Shown: positions 17,047-24,745 of the stretch, piece by piece | How the letters are laid out: the number at the start of each line of letters is the position of its first letter | Position numbering within the stretch: position 1 is the first letter of the stretch | DNA from: Microbacterium capsulatum | GTDB taxonomy: Bacteria > Actinomycetota > Actinomycetes > Actinomycetales > Microbacteriaceae | Direction of reading: 5' to 3' | Assembly: GCF_030865425.1 (NCBI RefSeq) | Contig: NZ_JAVFCB010000007.1 | Coordinates: forward strand, 119,674 to 183,673 | Length of the DNA stretch: 64,000 bases | Translations under genes and position numbers: made by a program | The notes under the pieces: generated by a model | What the model saw: only the letters and a program-made list of their open reading frames with translations | Database searches by the model: none | Told to the model about the DNA's origin: nothing

Positions 17047-18036
17047 TCAGTCAGGAGCGACGTCGGCGGGATACACCGGCGAGGAGGGGAGATCGTCGTC
17101 TTCAGGCGCGCCCGCAGCGCGCCCTGAGGGCGGGAGGGTGCCGGTCAAGGGGTGCTCGGCGGCGGAGGCGAGCGGTGCGGAGGCGGCGCCCGATCCGGAG
17201 GCGCCCGTCACCGCAGGACTCGCCAGGCCCCACCAGGGACCGGGCGACGGGGGAGCGGGCGGCGCGGAGGGCGGAGCACCGGGTGGTCGGGCGGCCGACG
17301 TATCCGAGTCGGAGGGCCCGCGGTCCAGCGGTGGGAAGACGGACTCCCCTCGCGCAACGGCACGCACCGCCCAGGGGGCGGGACCCCGTGGCTGAGCCGC
17401 GGCGACGAGGAGCGCGGGATCGCCCGAGTGCGTCACGGGTGCCGTCAGTGGCGGGCGAAGCGCGCCGACGGCAACGCCGTGGTGCAGCCTGTCGACGACG
17501 GGTGACGCGATCGACGTGACCGGTTCTGATCCGAGGGAGGCGGTGACGGGGCGTGCGACGTCGCGGGTCACGACGTCGATGGCGGTCGCCGCGAGGGCGT
17601 CGACGTGGCCCGTCGCTTCGTCGAGTGCCGGTGCGAGCGTCGCCCCGACCACGGGGGCGACCGCGCCCACCACCGGCGCAGTGACGGCGGGTGCCGGAGC
17701 GTCCTCGAGGATCGGGGCGGGATGCCCGCCGGGAGCCGGAGGGGCCGGCGTCGTCGGAGCGGCAACGGCGTTGACGGCCGCCGACGCGACCGTTCGCGCC
17801 GGTTCCGTCACGGTGTTCGTCACCGCGGTCCCGACAGGCGGGATCGCCGCGTCGACGGTGCGGACGAGCGAGGTGAGCACGGTGCCCTGTCCCGCTGCGT
17901 TCGGGTTGGACGGCTCGCTCGCGTGGGCCGGGCCCGAACCGAGCAGCACGGAGAGCGCCGCCCAGCCGAGCGCGAGGCACGCCCCGGCGAGCAGGCCGAA
18001 TCCGGCCCGACGCATCGCGTCGCTGCTCCCGTCCAC
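17047..18036 (-). CDS. secreted Ala/Pro-rich protein, paralogue of the 47-48 kb gene
   Basis: A 329-residue predicted exported protein of unknown function. The signal peptide is MRRAGFGLLAGACLALGW to GSGPAHA, followed by a low-complexity Ala/Val/Pro/Thr chain rich in short amphipathic segments (TVLTSLVRTVDAAIPPVG) and an acidic C-terminus (DDDLPSSPVYPADVAPD). The protein at 47077-48087 has the same plan, similar signal (ALAWVALSITLGSGSARA) and C-terminus (DDRLPASPVADHDSSPD). The start GTG 18036 is chosen because GGGGG stands five bases before it, as in the paralogue; an upstream GTG at 18054 is possible. Its promoter (18089-18117) matches the paralogue's. No sorting signal or anchor is visible. 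Confidence 0.7.
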   Translation of the reverse strand: MDGSSDAMRRAGFGLLAGACLALGWAALSVLLGSGPAHASEPSNPNAAGQGTVLTSLVRTVDAAIPPVGTAVTNTVTEPARTVASAAVNAVAAPTTPAPPAPGGHPAPILEDAPAPAVTAPVVGAVAPVVGATLAPALDEATGHVDALAATAIDVVTRDVARPVTASLGSEPVTSIASPVVDRLHHGVAVGALRPPLTAPVTHSGDPALLVAAAQPRGPAPWAVRAVARGESVFPPLDRGPSDSDTSAARPPGAPPSAPPAPPSPGPWWGLASPAVTGASGSGAASAPLASAAEHPLTGTLPPSGRAAGAPEDDDLPSSPVYPADVAPD

Positions 18037-18088
18037 GTTCACCCCCGACAACACAGTCCGTCCCTAGACCGAGTGTTCTTTGGGGCTG

Positions 18089-18117
18089 ACAGTACGCCGG
18101 TGCGCGGCATCCGTCCA
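18089..18117 (-). promoter_or_regulatory. promoter of the secreted-protein gene
   Basis: On the minus strand, TGGACG (18117-18112) and TACTGT (18094-18089) are separated by 17 bases. The paralogue at 48 kb has TGGACA and TATCTT, also 17 apart, with similar sequence just upstream of the -35 (AATATTTCGG against AACATTCCGG). Confidence 0.5.
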
Positions 18118-18131
18118 GAGGAACCGAAATA

Positions 18132-18160
18132 TTGCAGGCGAAGCGATAGAGCGGTATATT
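18132..18160 (+). promoter_or_regulatory. divergent promoter for the small membrane protein
   Basis: TTGCAG (18132-18137) and TATATT (18155-18160) with 17-base spacing, close to the housekeeping sigma consensus. It lies back to back with the minus-strand promoter, 14 bases apart, and gives a leader of about 155 bases. Confidence 0.6.
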
Positions 18161-18324
18161 GCGCTCAAAGGTTGCGCGACTGGGGTGTGAAACCTGCCGG
18201 TGTGGGGCCGGAAACGACGATCCTTGGGGAAAAGGCGCGTCGCATCGTTCTTCACCGTGACCGGAGATGTCACTCCTCTTCCACGTGGTCTTCCATCGAT
18301 CACATCGAATTCTGGGGAGGGACG

Positions 18325-18612
18325 ATGTCCCGTTCGAAGGGGAGCGCTGGGGCGCTCCGACATGTCGCATCCGCCACGGGGACGCTCACGCTCGCAGGGG
18401 TCCTGATCATGGTCCCGGCCGCGTCCGCGGAGGGCACCGCAACGTCCGTGTCCGTGAAGCCGGTGTCCGAGACGTACGTGATGCAGATCGCCGCACCGAA
18501 CGATCCGTACGCCGACGCGACCGCGGTGGGCGTCCTCGCGGGCGCGCTGGGTCTGATCGCACTGGGATCGGTGGCCGCCGCCGGCCTGATCTCGCGCGGT
18601 CACCGCCGCTGA
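18325..18612 (+). CDS. small secreted or membrane protein
   Basis: A 95-residue protein with an N-terminal export signal (VASATGTLTLAGVLIMVPAASA), about 30 polar residues (SVSVKPVSETYVMQIAAPND) and a C-terminal transmembrane segment (AVGVLAGALGLIALGSVAAA) ending in SRGHRR. This gives one outer loop anchored by a C-terminal helix. ATG 18325 has GGGGAGG at good spacing. It is transcribed divergently from the secreted Ala/Pro-rich gene from a strong-looking promoter, which suggests a shared envelope role. No family recognised and no LPXTG-like motif. Confidence 0.65.
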   Translation: MSRSKGSAGALRHVASATGTLTLAGVLIMVPAASAEGTATSVSVKPVSETYVMQIAAPNDPYADATAVGVLAGALGLIALGSVAAAGLISRGHRR

Positions 18613-18760
18613 AACCGTTGCGCCTCACGGCATGGATGTGCCGTCCCGGTGGTCCGGGACGGCTGGATCAGAGCGCTCGGACGGGCCGATCCGGATCCGG
18701 ATCCGCGCGCGCCACACCCGCCGAAAAGACGACTTGACAAACGGGGGGCGGACCTGAGCG

Positions 18761-18971
18761 TCATCCCCAAGTTGTGCACATCTGAGCGGCGCCCTTACGA
18801 ACCTTCAAGAAGTACTTGAGGCAGAATCCCATCCACAGGCTGGGGAAACGAAGAATCCCTGTTCCAAAGGAAATAATCGGGCTCATTCCCGAGTGTTCCC
18901 CACAGTTATCCCCAGGCGTTCTGCACAGACACTCCAGAGTTTCCCGCAGACTCTCCACAGAGTTATCCACA
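18761..18971. promoter_or_regulatory. cluster of DnaA-box-like sites upstream of dnaB
   Basis: Within 211 bases on the plus strand I see an exact TTATCCACA (18963-18971), and near matches TTGTGCACA (18772-18780), CCATCCACA (18829-18837), TTCCCCACA (18896-18904), TTATCCCCA (18906-18914), TTCTGCACA (18919-18927), CTCTCCACA (18951-18959) and TCATCCCCA (18761-18769). The stretch is much richer in A/T than its surroundings, with a core around 18841-18895. Known: DnaA binds TT(A/G)TNCACA in origins and in some promoters. The remaining 18613-18760 and 18972-19126 hold no gene I can support; TTGACA occurs at 18734-18739. Confidence 0.65.
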
Positions 18972-19126
18972 GGGGGTGTTGCACCCGTGGAGCGGCCCTT
19001 CTAGCGTGGTCGAGCAACCCCGATGTCGGACCCCCCTGGTGTGCTGTTGCACACGGGCATTGGTCCCGTCCGCGTGCGGATCCGACGGGGGTGCGCACGG
19101 CCAGGGGAGAGCAGAGAGGGGCGCGT

Positions 19127-20512
19127 GTGTCGATCGCGGACATCGCCGAAGAGCGGCTCGGTATGGAGCGCGGCCCCGAGCGGACCCCTCCGCACGACCT
19201 CATGGCCGAGCAGTCCACGCTCGGCGGCATGCTTCTCTCGAAGGACGCGGTCGCCGACGTCATCGAGTCGCTGCGCGGATCCGACTTCTACATCCCCAAG
19301 CACGAGCTGATCTTCGACGCGGTCCTCTCGCTGTACTCGCATGGCGAGCCGACCGACGTCATCGCGGTCACCGACGAGCTCATCAAGACGGGCAACCTGT
19401 CCCGCGCCGGCGGCGCCGACTACCTGCACTCGCTGACCTCGATCGTGCCGACCGCGGCCAACGCCGGCTTCTACGCCGGGATCGTGTCGGAGCGCGCGAT
19501 CCTGCGCAAGCTCGTCGACGCCGGCACCCGCATCGTGCAGATGGGCTACGACGGTCAGGGCGACGCGGTCGACCTCGTCAACAGCGCCCAGGCCGAGATC
19601 TACTCCGTCACCGGCATGGAGCAGGCCGAGGACTACGTCCCGCTCACCGTCGCCGTCGATGCGGCCGTCGAGGAGATGGAGGCCGCAAGCGGCCGCGACG
19701 GATCCATGACCGGCGTGCCGACCGGGTTCCGCGAGCTCGACGAGCTCACCAACGGCCTGCACGGCGGGCAGATGATCGTCGTCGCGGCCCGTCCCGCGAT
19801 GGGAAAGTCGACGCTCGCGCTCGACTTCGCCCGTGCCGCCTCGATCGGGCACAACCAGCCGTCGATCTTCTTCTCCCTCGAGATGGGCAAGGCCGAGATC
19901 GCCATGCGCCTGCTCAGCGCCGAAGGCGCCGTGCCGCTGCAGAACCTGCGCAAGGGCACGCTCGACCAGCGCGACTGGACCACGGTCGCCGCCACCCGTG
20001 GGCGCATCAACGACGCCCCCCTGTACATCGACGACAGCCCGAACATGACGCTCGTCGAGATCCGCGCGAAGTGCCGTCGGCTCAAGCAGCGCGTCGGCCT
20101 GAGGATGGTCGTCATCGATTACCTGCAGCTGATGACGAGCGGCAAGAAGGTCGAGTCGCGTCAGCAGGAGGTCTCGGAGTTCTCCCGTGCCCTGAAGCTG
20201 CTCGCGAAGGAGCTGCAGGTGCCGGTGATCGCGCTCTCGCAGCTGAACCGTGGCTCTGAGCAGCGGCAGGACAAGAAGCCCGCGATCAGCGACCTGCGCG
20301 AGTCGGGCTCGATCGAGCAGGACGCCGACATGGTGATCCTGCTGCACCGCGACTCCGTCTACGACAAGGACGTGCGCCCCGGCGAGGCGGACCTCATCGT
20401 GGCCAAGCACCGTAACGGCCCGACCGCGACGATCCAAGTCGCCTTCCAGGGCCACTTCTCCCGCTTCGCCGACATGGCGAGCGACTTCCAGGGCGGCGGC
20501 GACTTCCACTGA
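19127..20512 (+). CDS. dnaB: replicative DNA helicase DnaB
   Basis: A 461-residue hexameric fork helicase. The N-terminal collar (ERTPPHDLMAEQSTLGGMLL) is followed by the RecA-like motor: Walker A ARPAMGKST with K227, the FFSLEMGKAEIAMRLL segment, Walker B MVVIDYLQLM, ALSQLNRGSEQR and DLRESGSIEQDADMVILLHR. No intein, although actinobacterial DnaB proteins are frequent intein hosts. The start is GTG 19127 with GAGAGGGG upstream, giving MSIADIAEERLGMERG; a longer upstream frame would run through the DnaA-box region and is rejected. The DnaA-like sites directly upstream suggest control by DnaA. Confidence 0.96.
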   Translation: MSIADIAEERLGMERGPERTPPHDLMAEQSTLGGMLLSKDAVADVIESLRGSDFYIPKHELIFDAVLSLYSHGEPTDVIAVTDELIKTGNLSRAGGADYLHSLTSIVPTAANAGFYAGIVSERAILRKLVDAGTRIVQMGYDGQGDAVDLVNSAQAEIYSVTGMEQAEDYVPLTVAVDAAVEEMEAASGRDGSMTGVPTGFRELDELTNGLHGGQMIVVAARPAMGKSTLALDFARAASIGHNQPSIFFSLEMGKAEIAMRLLSAEGAVPLQNLRKGTLDQRDWTTVAATRGRINDAPLYIDDSPNMTLVEIRAKCRRLKQRVGLRMVVIDYLQLMTSGKKVESRQQEVSEFSRALKLLAKELQVPVIALSQLNRGSEQRQDKKPAISDLRESGSIEQDADMVILLHRDSVYDKDVRPGEADLIVAKHRNGPTATIQVAFQGHFSRFADMASDFQGGGDFH

Positions 20513-20525
20513 CGCCGGGTGGCGA

Positions 20526-20984
20526 TCAGACCCCGGGATCGGCGTCGATGCGTCGCCGCAGCGCCTCGCCGGCGGGGTGGCCCGCGACGAGGAGTTCGAG
20601 CGGTGCGATGAGCTCCGCCGCGCCCGGAAGGCCGTCGATCGCCTCGTACAGCGCATCCTCGACGGCCCGGGTCTCCTGCTCCTTGGCCATCCCCGTCGCC
20701 GTCAGCCGGAGGTGCACCCGGCGGCGGTCGCCCGGGTCCTCGATCCGTTCGATGAGGCCGGCCTGCACGAGCCGTTCGATGAGTCGGGAGGGGTTGGTGC
20801 CGCTGTCGCAGACGAGCATGCGGCCGACGCCGGAGACGGTGAGCTCACCGTTGTCGCCGAGGATGCGCAGCACCTCGGACTGTGCGGGGGAGAGCCCGAG
20901 CGGCTCGAGCGCGGCCGCGAGCCGGCGGTTGCCCTCGCGCTGCGCGGCGAGCAGGAGGTAGCGGATCTTCTCTGCCTGCCTCAT
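20526..20984 (-). CDS. MarR-family transcriptional regulator
   Basis: A 152-residue winged-helix protein. The DNA-binding region LSPAQSEVLRILGDNGELTV to SRLIERLVQAGLIERI and the wing DPGDRRRVHLRLT are typical. It is the second gene of an operon with the metallo-hydrolase and starts four bases after that gene's stop. It probably represses its own operon by binding the palindrome at 21810-21834. The ligand is unknown; given the partner gene, a lactone or phenolic compound is plausible. Confidence 0.88.
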   Translation of the reverse strand: MRQAEKIRYLLLAAQREGNRRLAAALEPLGLSPAQSEVLRILGDNGELTVSGVGRMLVCDSGTNPSRLIERLVQAGLIERIEDPGDRRRVHLRLTATGMAKEQETRAVEDALYEAIDGLPGAAELIAPLELLVAGHPAGEALRRRIDADPGV

Positions 20985-20988
20985 CCCT

Positions 20989-21810
20989 TCACTCCAGGGT
21001 GCGATTCGCCGCGTCCAGCAGCCCCTGCGCCGCGGGGTCGTGAGCGGCGAGCACGACGAGGCCCGGATGGAGTTCGGCGAGGTGCGCCACGCGTCGGGTC
21101 GATGCGTGCAGGCCGGCCTTGTCGCCGACGCCGGGGATCACGTCCTGGCCGAGGAGGGCCACGTCGTAGGTGAGATCCCCGACCAGCAGGAGGGGAGGCG
21201 GATCGGCCCGCTGCACGAGGGCGGAGAGGGATCCCGGGGTGTGGCCCGGGGTCGGCAGCAGGGTGATGGCTCCGTCGCCGAAGAGGTCGAGCTCGCCGTG
21301 CACCGGGACCCAGTTCAGGCCCGGCAGGAAGATGTGCTTCGCCAGATAGCCGCCGAGCTCTGCGGAACGGCCGCGCGCGGCATCGAGCTCGGCCGCGCCG
21401 ACGAGGATGCTCGCGTGCGTGAGCTCGGCGAGGCCGCCGATGTGGTCCTGGTGCAGGTGCGAGACGACCACGGTGCGGACGTCGGCGATGTCGTACCCGA
21501 TCCGTGCCAGCTGCGCCGTCAGCGTCTCGTCGGGAGCGATCGCGAACCGGGCCAGGCGGCGATAGAAGAAGCCGTTGAGACCACGGGGGAAGTAGTCGGG
21601 ATCCGTGACGGATGCCCGATCCTGGCCGGTGTCGAACAGGACGAGGCCCTTCTCGTGCTCGATCACGTAGACGTTGATCGGGCGAGGAGAAGTCCACCGG
21701 CGCGAGGTCGCGAGCCACCAGAGCAGGGGTGCGCCCGTGCGGGACACGTGCTCGGGACGGATCGCGACGCTGCCGGTGCTGACGACCGAGACCCTCCTGA
21801 TGGGATTCAT
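20989..21810 (-). CDS. metallo-beta-lactamase-fold hydrolase, N-acyl homoserine lactonase-like
   Basis: A 273-residue hydrolase with the di-zinc motif HLHQDH (H118, H120, D122, H123), a further His in PTPGHTPG near residue 197 and the later GDLTYD aspartate and AAHDP histidine. The overall plan (SHLHQDHIGGLAELTHA, GAAELDAARG) resembles the AiiA/AttM lactonases, which open acyl-homoserine lactones or gamma-butyrolactones. Function beyond metal-dependent hydrolysis is inference. ATG 21810 lies inside the MarR-type operator; TATAGT on the minus strand (21824-21819) eight bases before it suggests a leaderless transcript. Confidence 0.8.
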   Translation of the reverse strand: MNPIRRVSVVSTGSVAIRPEHVSRTGAPLLWWLATSRRWTSPRPINVYVIEHEKGLVLFDTGQDRASVTDPDYFPRGLNGFFYRRLARFAIAPDETLTAQLARIGYDIADVRTVVVSHLHQDHIGGLAELTHASILVGAAELDAARGRSAELGGYLAKHIFLPGLNWVPVHGELDLFGDGAITLLPTPGHTPGSLSALVQRADPPPLLLVGDLTYDVALLGQDVIPGVGDKAGLHASTRRVAHLAELHPGLVVLAAHDPAAQGLLDAANRTLE

Positions 21811-21834
21811 GTCACGACACTATATGTTGTGACA
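21810..21834 (-). promoter_or_regulatory. palindromic operator overlapping promoter and start codon
   Basis: TGTCACGACA (21810-21819) mirrors TGTTGTGACA (21825-21834) with nine of twelve pairs matching. It covers the TATAGT -10 box and the first base of the hydrolase gene, so binding by the MarR protein would block initiation. Confidence 0.6.
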
Positions 21835-21954
21835 CATAATATCGAGCTCCGGAGTGCGACTGTTCCGCTCGCCCCGTCCCCGGCCTAGACTCCCTCGCGA
21901 AGCCTCCGTGCGCGGATCTTCCGCGATACCGCGGAGAGCGGAGGAGAGGCACGC

Positions 21955-22539
21955 ATGCAGACCCTGACGATCGACTTCATCTGCTCCCTGGACGGCTACG
22001 GCGCCGCCGAGGGCTGGCCGGGCCTGTGGGGGATGGGCGGGCCCGACTACTTCGAGTGGCTGAACACCGCGATCGACAAGGACGCCCCGATCCTGATGGG
22101 CGCCACGACGTACCGGCTGATGTCGGCGCTCGCGGCGGGCGGCGAGGAGGGCACGGACGTGCTCAACGCGATCCCGAAATACGTGTTCTCGTCGACGCTC
22201 GAGGATCCGCTGACCTGGGAGAACTCGATCCTCGTCCGCGAAGACGCCGTGACCTTCGTGCGCCGACTGAAGGAGGAATCGGATCGGCCGCTGCGCACGC
22301 TCGGCAGCGTCGCCCTCTGCCGGGCGCTGCTGAACGCCGGTCTCGTCGACCGGTACCGTGTCGTGCTGTTCCCGGTGATCACCGGAGCGACGGGGTCGGA
22401 CCGGATCTTCGACGGCTACCCCGACGTCCGCCTCGAGCTGGTCGAGTCGCGCACGTTCGACCATCGGCTGCAGCTGCTCGAGTACGTCCCCACGGTGCTG
22501 GACGGGCCGCCGGGCCGCGACGGGAGCATCAGCTCCTGA
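21955..22539 (+). CDS. dihydrofolate reductase family protein (RibD C-terminal-like)
   Basis: A 194-residue protein of the DHFR-like / RibD C-terminal fold that binds NADPH. It opens TLTIDFICSLDGYGAAEGW and has the family segments PILMGATTYRLM, KYVFSSTLEDPLTW and FPVITGATGSDRIFDGY. Such stand-alone proteins are common in actinobacteria, with mostly unknown substrates; it need not reduce folate. GGAGGAGAGG gives a strong ribosome-binding site before ATG 21955. TAGACT about 65 bases upstream could be its -10. It is divergent from the hydrolase operon. Confidence 0.82.
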   Translation: MQTLTIDFICSLDGYGAAEGWPGLWGMGGPDYFEWLNTAIDKDAPILMGATTYRLMSALAAGGEEGTDVLNAIPKYVFSSTLEDPLTWENSILVREDAVTFVRRLKEESDRPLRTLGSVALCRALLNAGLVDRYRVVLFPVITGATGSDRIFDGYPDVRLELVESRTFDHRLQLLEYVPTVLDGPPGRDGSISS

Positions 22540-22554
22540 CCGCGGCCGGGATCC

Positions 22555-22782
22555 TCAGGGGCGGACCCGCACCGTGCGACCCCGGAACGCGACCAGATCC
22601 CCGTCGACGAGCTGGCGCCCGCGGCGACGCTCCTCCACGCCGTTGACATCGACGTAGCCGTCGATGATGGCCTCCTTGGCGTTGCCGCCGGAGTCGAGCA
22701 GCCCGGCGAACTTGAGGAACTGACCGAGGCGGATGGACTCGCCGCCGATGGAGATCTCGTCGATCGGATCGCTGCTCGTCAT
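22555..22782 (-). CDS. S4-domain RNA-binding protein
   Basis: A 75-residue protein consisting of a single S4 fold (IRLGQFLKFAGLLDSGGNAK, then VDVNGVEERRRGRQLVDGD). Related YbcJ/YaaA-type proteins bind structured RNA or ribosomes; the exact role here is unknown. TAGCAT lies seven bases before the ATG at 22782, a leaderless arrangement. It is ten bases downstream of the ion-channel gene, with its own promoter box inside the gap. Confidence 0.85.
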   Translation of the reverse strand: MTSSDPIDEISIGGESIRLGQFLKFAGLLDSGGNAKEAIIDGYVDVNGVEERRRGRQLVDGDLVAFRGRTVRVRP

Positions 22783-22792
22783 GCCTGAAATG

Positions 22793-23545
22793 CTAGACGC
22801 CGGAGCGGGCGTCAGGATCCTCCTGGTCGAGGATGCGCTGTTCCGCCTCCGCCGCGAGCAGCCCCTTCAGCTCGGCGATCTCGGCGCGTAGCGCGTCGAT
22901 GTGGGCGACCGTGGCGGTCTGGCGGGACGCCTCCTGCGCATAGACCCGCTCGACGATCCACGACGCGAGCGTGGCGGTGACGACACCGAGGAGGGCGATG
23001 CCGCTGAACATCAGGCCGACGGCGATGACCCGGCCCTGGAACGTCACGGGGACGTAGTCGCCGTATCCGACGGTCGTGATCGTGGTGAAGGCCCACCAGA
23101 TCGCCTCACCGAACGTCTGGATGCGGCCGGCGCCGCTGCGCTCGACATCGAGGACGGCCAGGGCAGCGACGTACACGAGCAGGATCGCGGATCCGGCGAC
23201 GTAGATGACGATCCGGCCCCGCAGTGCCCGGCCCGCGGTCCGCTGCAGGACCGTCAGCAGGGTGACCACGCGCAGCGCCCGCAGCGGGCGGAGCATCGGG
23301 AGGACGACGGCGCCGAAGTCGAGCAGGTGCGTGTAGAACCAGTGCCACCGCCTCGGCGCGATGCTCAGGCACACGATGTAGTCGAGGAGGAACACCGCCC
23401 AGGTGACCCAGATCAGATCCTCGAGCAGCAGTCCGGGCGCCCCGGGCGGGTCGGAGATGGCCTGGACCGAATACGCGATGAGGAAGATCGCGGACGCGCC
23501 GATCAGCGGCCATTCGGCGATCTTCCGCCACCGCTCGAGCGTCAT
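22793..23545 (-). CDS. voltage-gated-type potassium channel
   Basis: A 250-residue membrane protein with the K+ selectivity filter TVGYGD at 158-163. Upstream are about four transmembrane segments including an S4-like helix carrying regularly spaced arginines (MLRPLRALRVVTLLTVLQR, residues 84-102), then S5, pore helix (GEAIWWAFTTIT) and S6 (VIAVGLMFSGIALLGVVTAT). The C-terminus is a coiled-coil-like tail (HIDALRAEIAELKGLLAAEA). This is the six-helix Kv plan. TAGCCT stands six bases before the ATG at 23545 (leaderless). Confidence 0.9.
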   Translation of the reverse strand: MTLERWRKIAEWPLIGASAIFLIAYSVQAISDPPGAPGLLLEDLIWVTWAVFLLDYIVCLSIAPRRWHWFYTHLLDFGAVVLPMLRPLRALRVVTLLTVLQRTAGRALRGRIVIYVAGSAILLVYVAALAVLDVERSGAGRIQTFGEAIWWAFTTITTVGYGDYVPVTFQGRVIAVGLMFSGIALLGVVTATLASWIVERVYAQEASRQTATVAHIDALRAEIAELKGLLAAEAEQRILDQEDPDARSGV

Positions 23546-23648
23546 GCGCTCAGGCTATTCCTCTGCACGCCCGTATGGATCCGGGAATCCGCGCTGAACC
23601 GGGTGACGGGCGTACGCTGGCCTCACCGACGAGAGACAGGGACGGCGC

Positions 23649-23726
23649 ATGGGGATCACCGCGGGCGCCCTGGTGGCCGTGTTCGTGACGCTCTTCATCG
23701 TGCTGGTGGTGCGCCGGCGGCGGTAG
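23649..23726 (+). CDS. 25-residue single-span membrane miniprotein
   Basis: ATG 23649 opens a 26-codon frame ending TAG at 23726. The product is MGITAGALVAVFVTLFIVLV followed by VRRRR, one hydrophobic helix with an Arg cluster that would fix an N-out, C-in orientation. AGGGA stands eight bases upstream. It fills the gap between the channel gene and the convergent exporter gene, whose stop is two bases away. The perfect membrane-helix composition and ribosome-binding site support a real gene. Function unknown; a regulator of the neighbouring channel is conceivable but unproven. Confidence 0.5.
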   Translation: MGITAGALVAVFVTLFIVLVVRRRR

Positions 23727-23727
23727 C

Positions 23728-24675
23728 TCAGGACACGTCGGCCGAGACCGGATCAGCGGCCGCTCGAGCGGTCCGTCGGACCAGAACCCCCTGGCTGACG
23801 AGGATCCCCGCGATCACGATCGCACCGCCGACCGGCTCGTACCAGTGGATCCCCTCGCCCAGCACGAGCACGCCGAGCGCGACGCCGATGACGGGCGCCA
23901 GGTAGGTCACCGTCGAGGCGCGCACCGGGCCCCAGGCGCGGATCACCCGGGTGAACCAGATGTAGGCGATGCCGGTGCCGAGTACCCCGAGCGCGGACAC
24001 ACTGAGCACGACCGGCAGGGTGAGCGAGACCGGGCCGCGCGTGGTGAACGGCGCGAGCAGCAGCACGACTCCGCTCGCCATGGTCAGCTGCACCGACGAC
24101 AGGGTCACCGAGTCGTAGGGCAGGCCGCTCACGAACCGGCGCAGGTACAGACCCGCGAAACCGTAGCTGACGGTCGCGCCCAGGCAGGCGAGCTGCGCCG
24201 GAAGCGTCGTGCGCAGGTCTGCGGCGCCGATCAACTGCCACGGCCCGCTCAGCACGACCACGCCGACGATGCCGATGACGAGGCCCATCGTGCGGGAGCG
24301 GTCGAGCCGCTCCGACCGCAGCACGAGCGGCGTGAGCAGCAGCGTCATGATCGGCGTGGTCGCGTTGTAGATGCTGGCCAGGCTCGACGGGAGGAACTGC
24401 TCGGCCCAGGCGAACAGCGAGAACGGGATCGCGCAGAAGAACGCGCCCACGACGACCATGTGCGCCCACACCCGCGGCTCCCGCGGCCAGCGCCGGCGGG
24501 TGACGAGCATGATCACGGCGAGCGCGATCGCGCCGAGCAGGATCCGGCCGAGCACGACCTGCGCGGGGGAGAGGCCCTGCAGGCCGACCTTGATGAACAG
24601 GAAGCTGGCGCCCCAGACGAGCGACAGCGCGAGGAACACACCCACGGTGGCGGGGGACTTGCCGACGTTCTCCAT
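23728..24675 (-). CDS. DMT-superfamily transporter (EamA type)
   Basis: A 315-residue exporter with ten predicted transmembrane helices in two EamA repeats. The first begins ATVGVFLALSLVWGASFLFI with the conserved GLSPAQVVLGRILLGA segment. The second has ACLGATVSYGFAGLYLRRFV and LGVLGTGIAYIWFTRVIRAW, and LVLGEGIHWYEPVGGAIVI near the end. Substrates of the family are amino acids or other metabolites. ATG 24675 is chosen as the start at the membrane domain; earlier in-frame starts would overlap the LysR gene. It is divergent from that regulator with a 70-base gap, the usual sign of LysR control. Confidence 0.85.
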   Translation of the reverse strand: MENVGKSPATVGVFLALSLVWGASFLFIKVGLQGLSPAQVVLGRILLGAIALAVIMLVTRRRWPREPRVWAHMVVVGAFFCAIPFSLFAWAEQFLPSSLASIYNATTPIMTLLLTPLVLRSERLDRSRTMGLVIGIVGVVVLSGPWQLIGAADLRTTLPAQLACLGATVSYGFAGLYLRRFVSGLPYDSVTLSSVQLTMASGVVLLLAPFTTRGPVSLTLPVVLSVSALGVLGTGIAYIWFTRVIRAWGPVRASTVTYLAPVIGVALGVLVLGEGIHWYEPVGGAIVIAGILVSQGVLVRRTARAAADPVSADVS

Positions 24676-24745
24676 GAGGCCTAGTCTCGGAGCCACCGGG
24701 GCATGAAGCAAATGCATCGCGCTCATCGACTCATGAGGAGATTGG

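Noticed and set aside
18761..18971. Calling this the chromosomal origin
   Set aside because: dnaA and dnaN are not in the window; only the box cluster can be supported.
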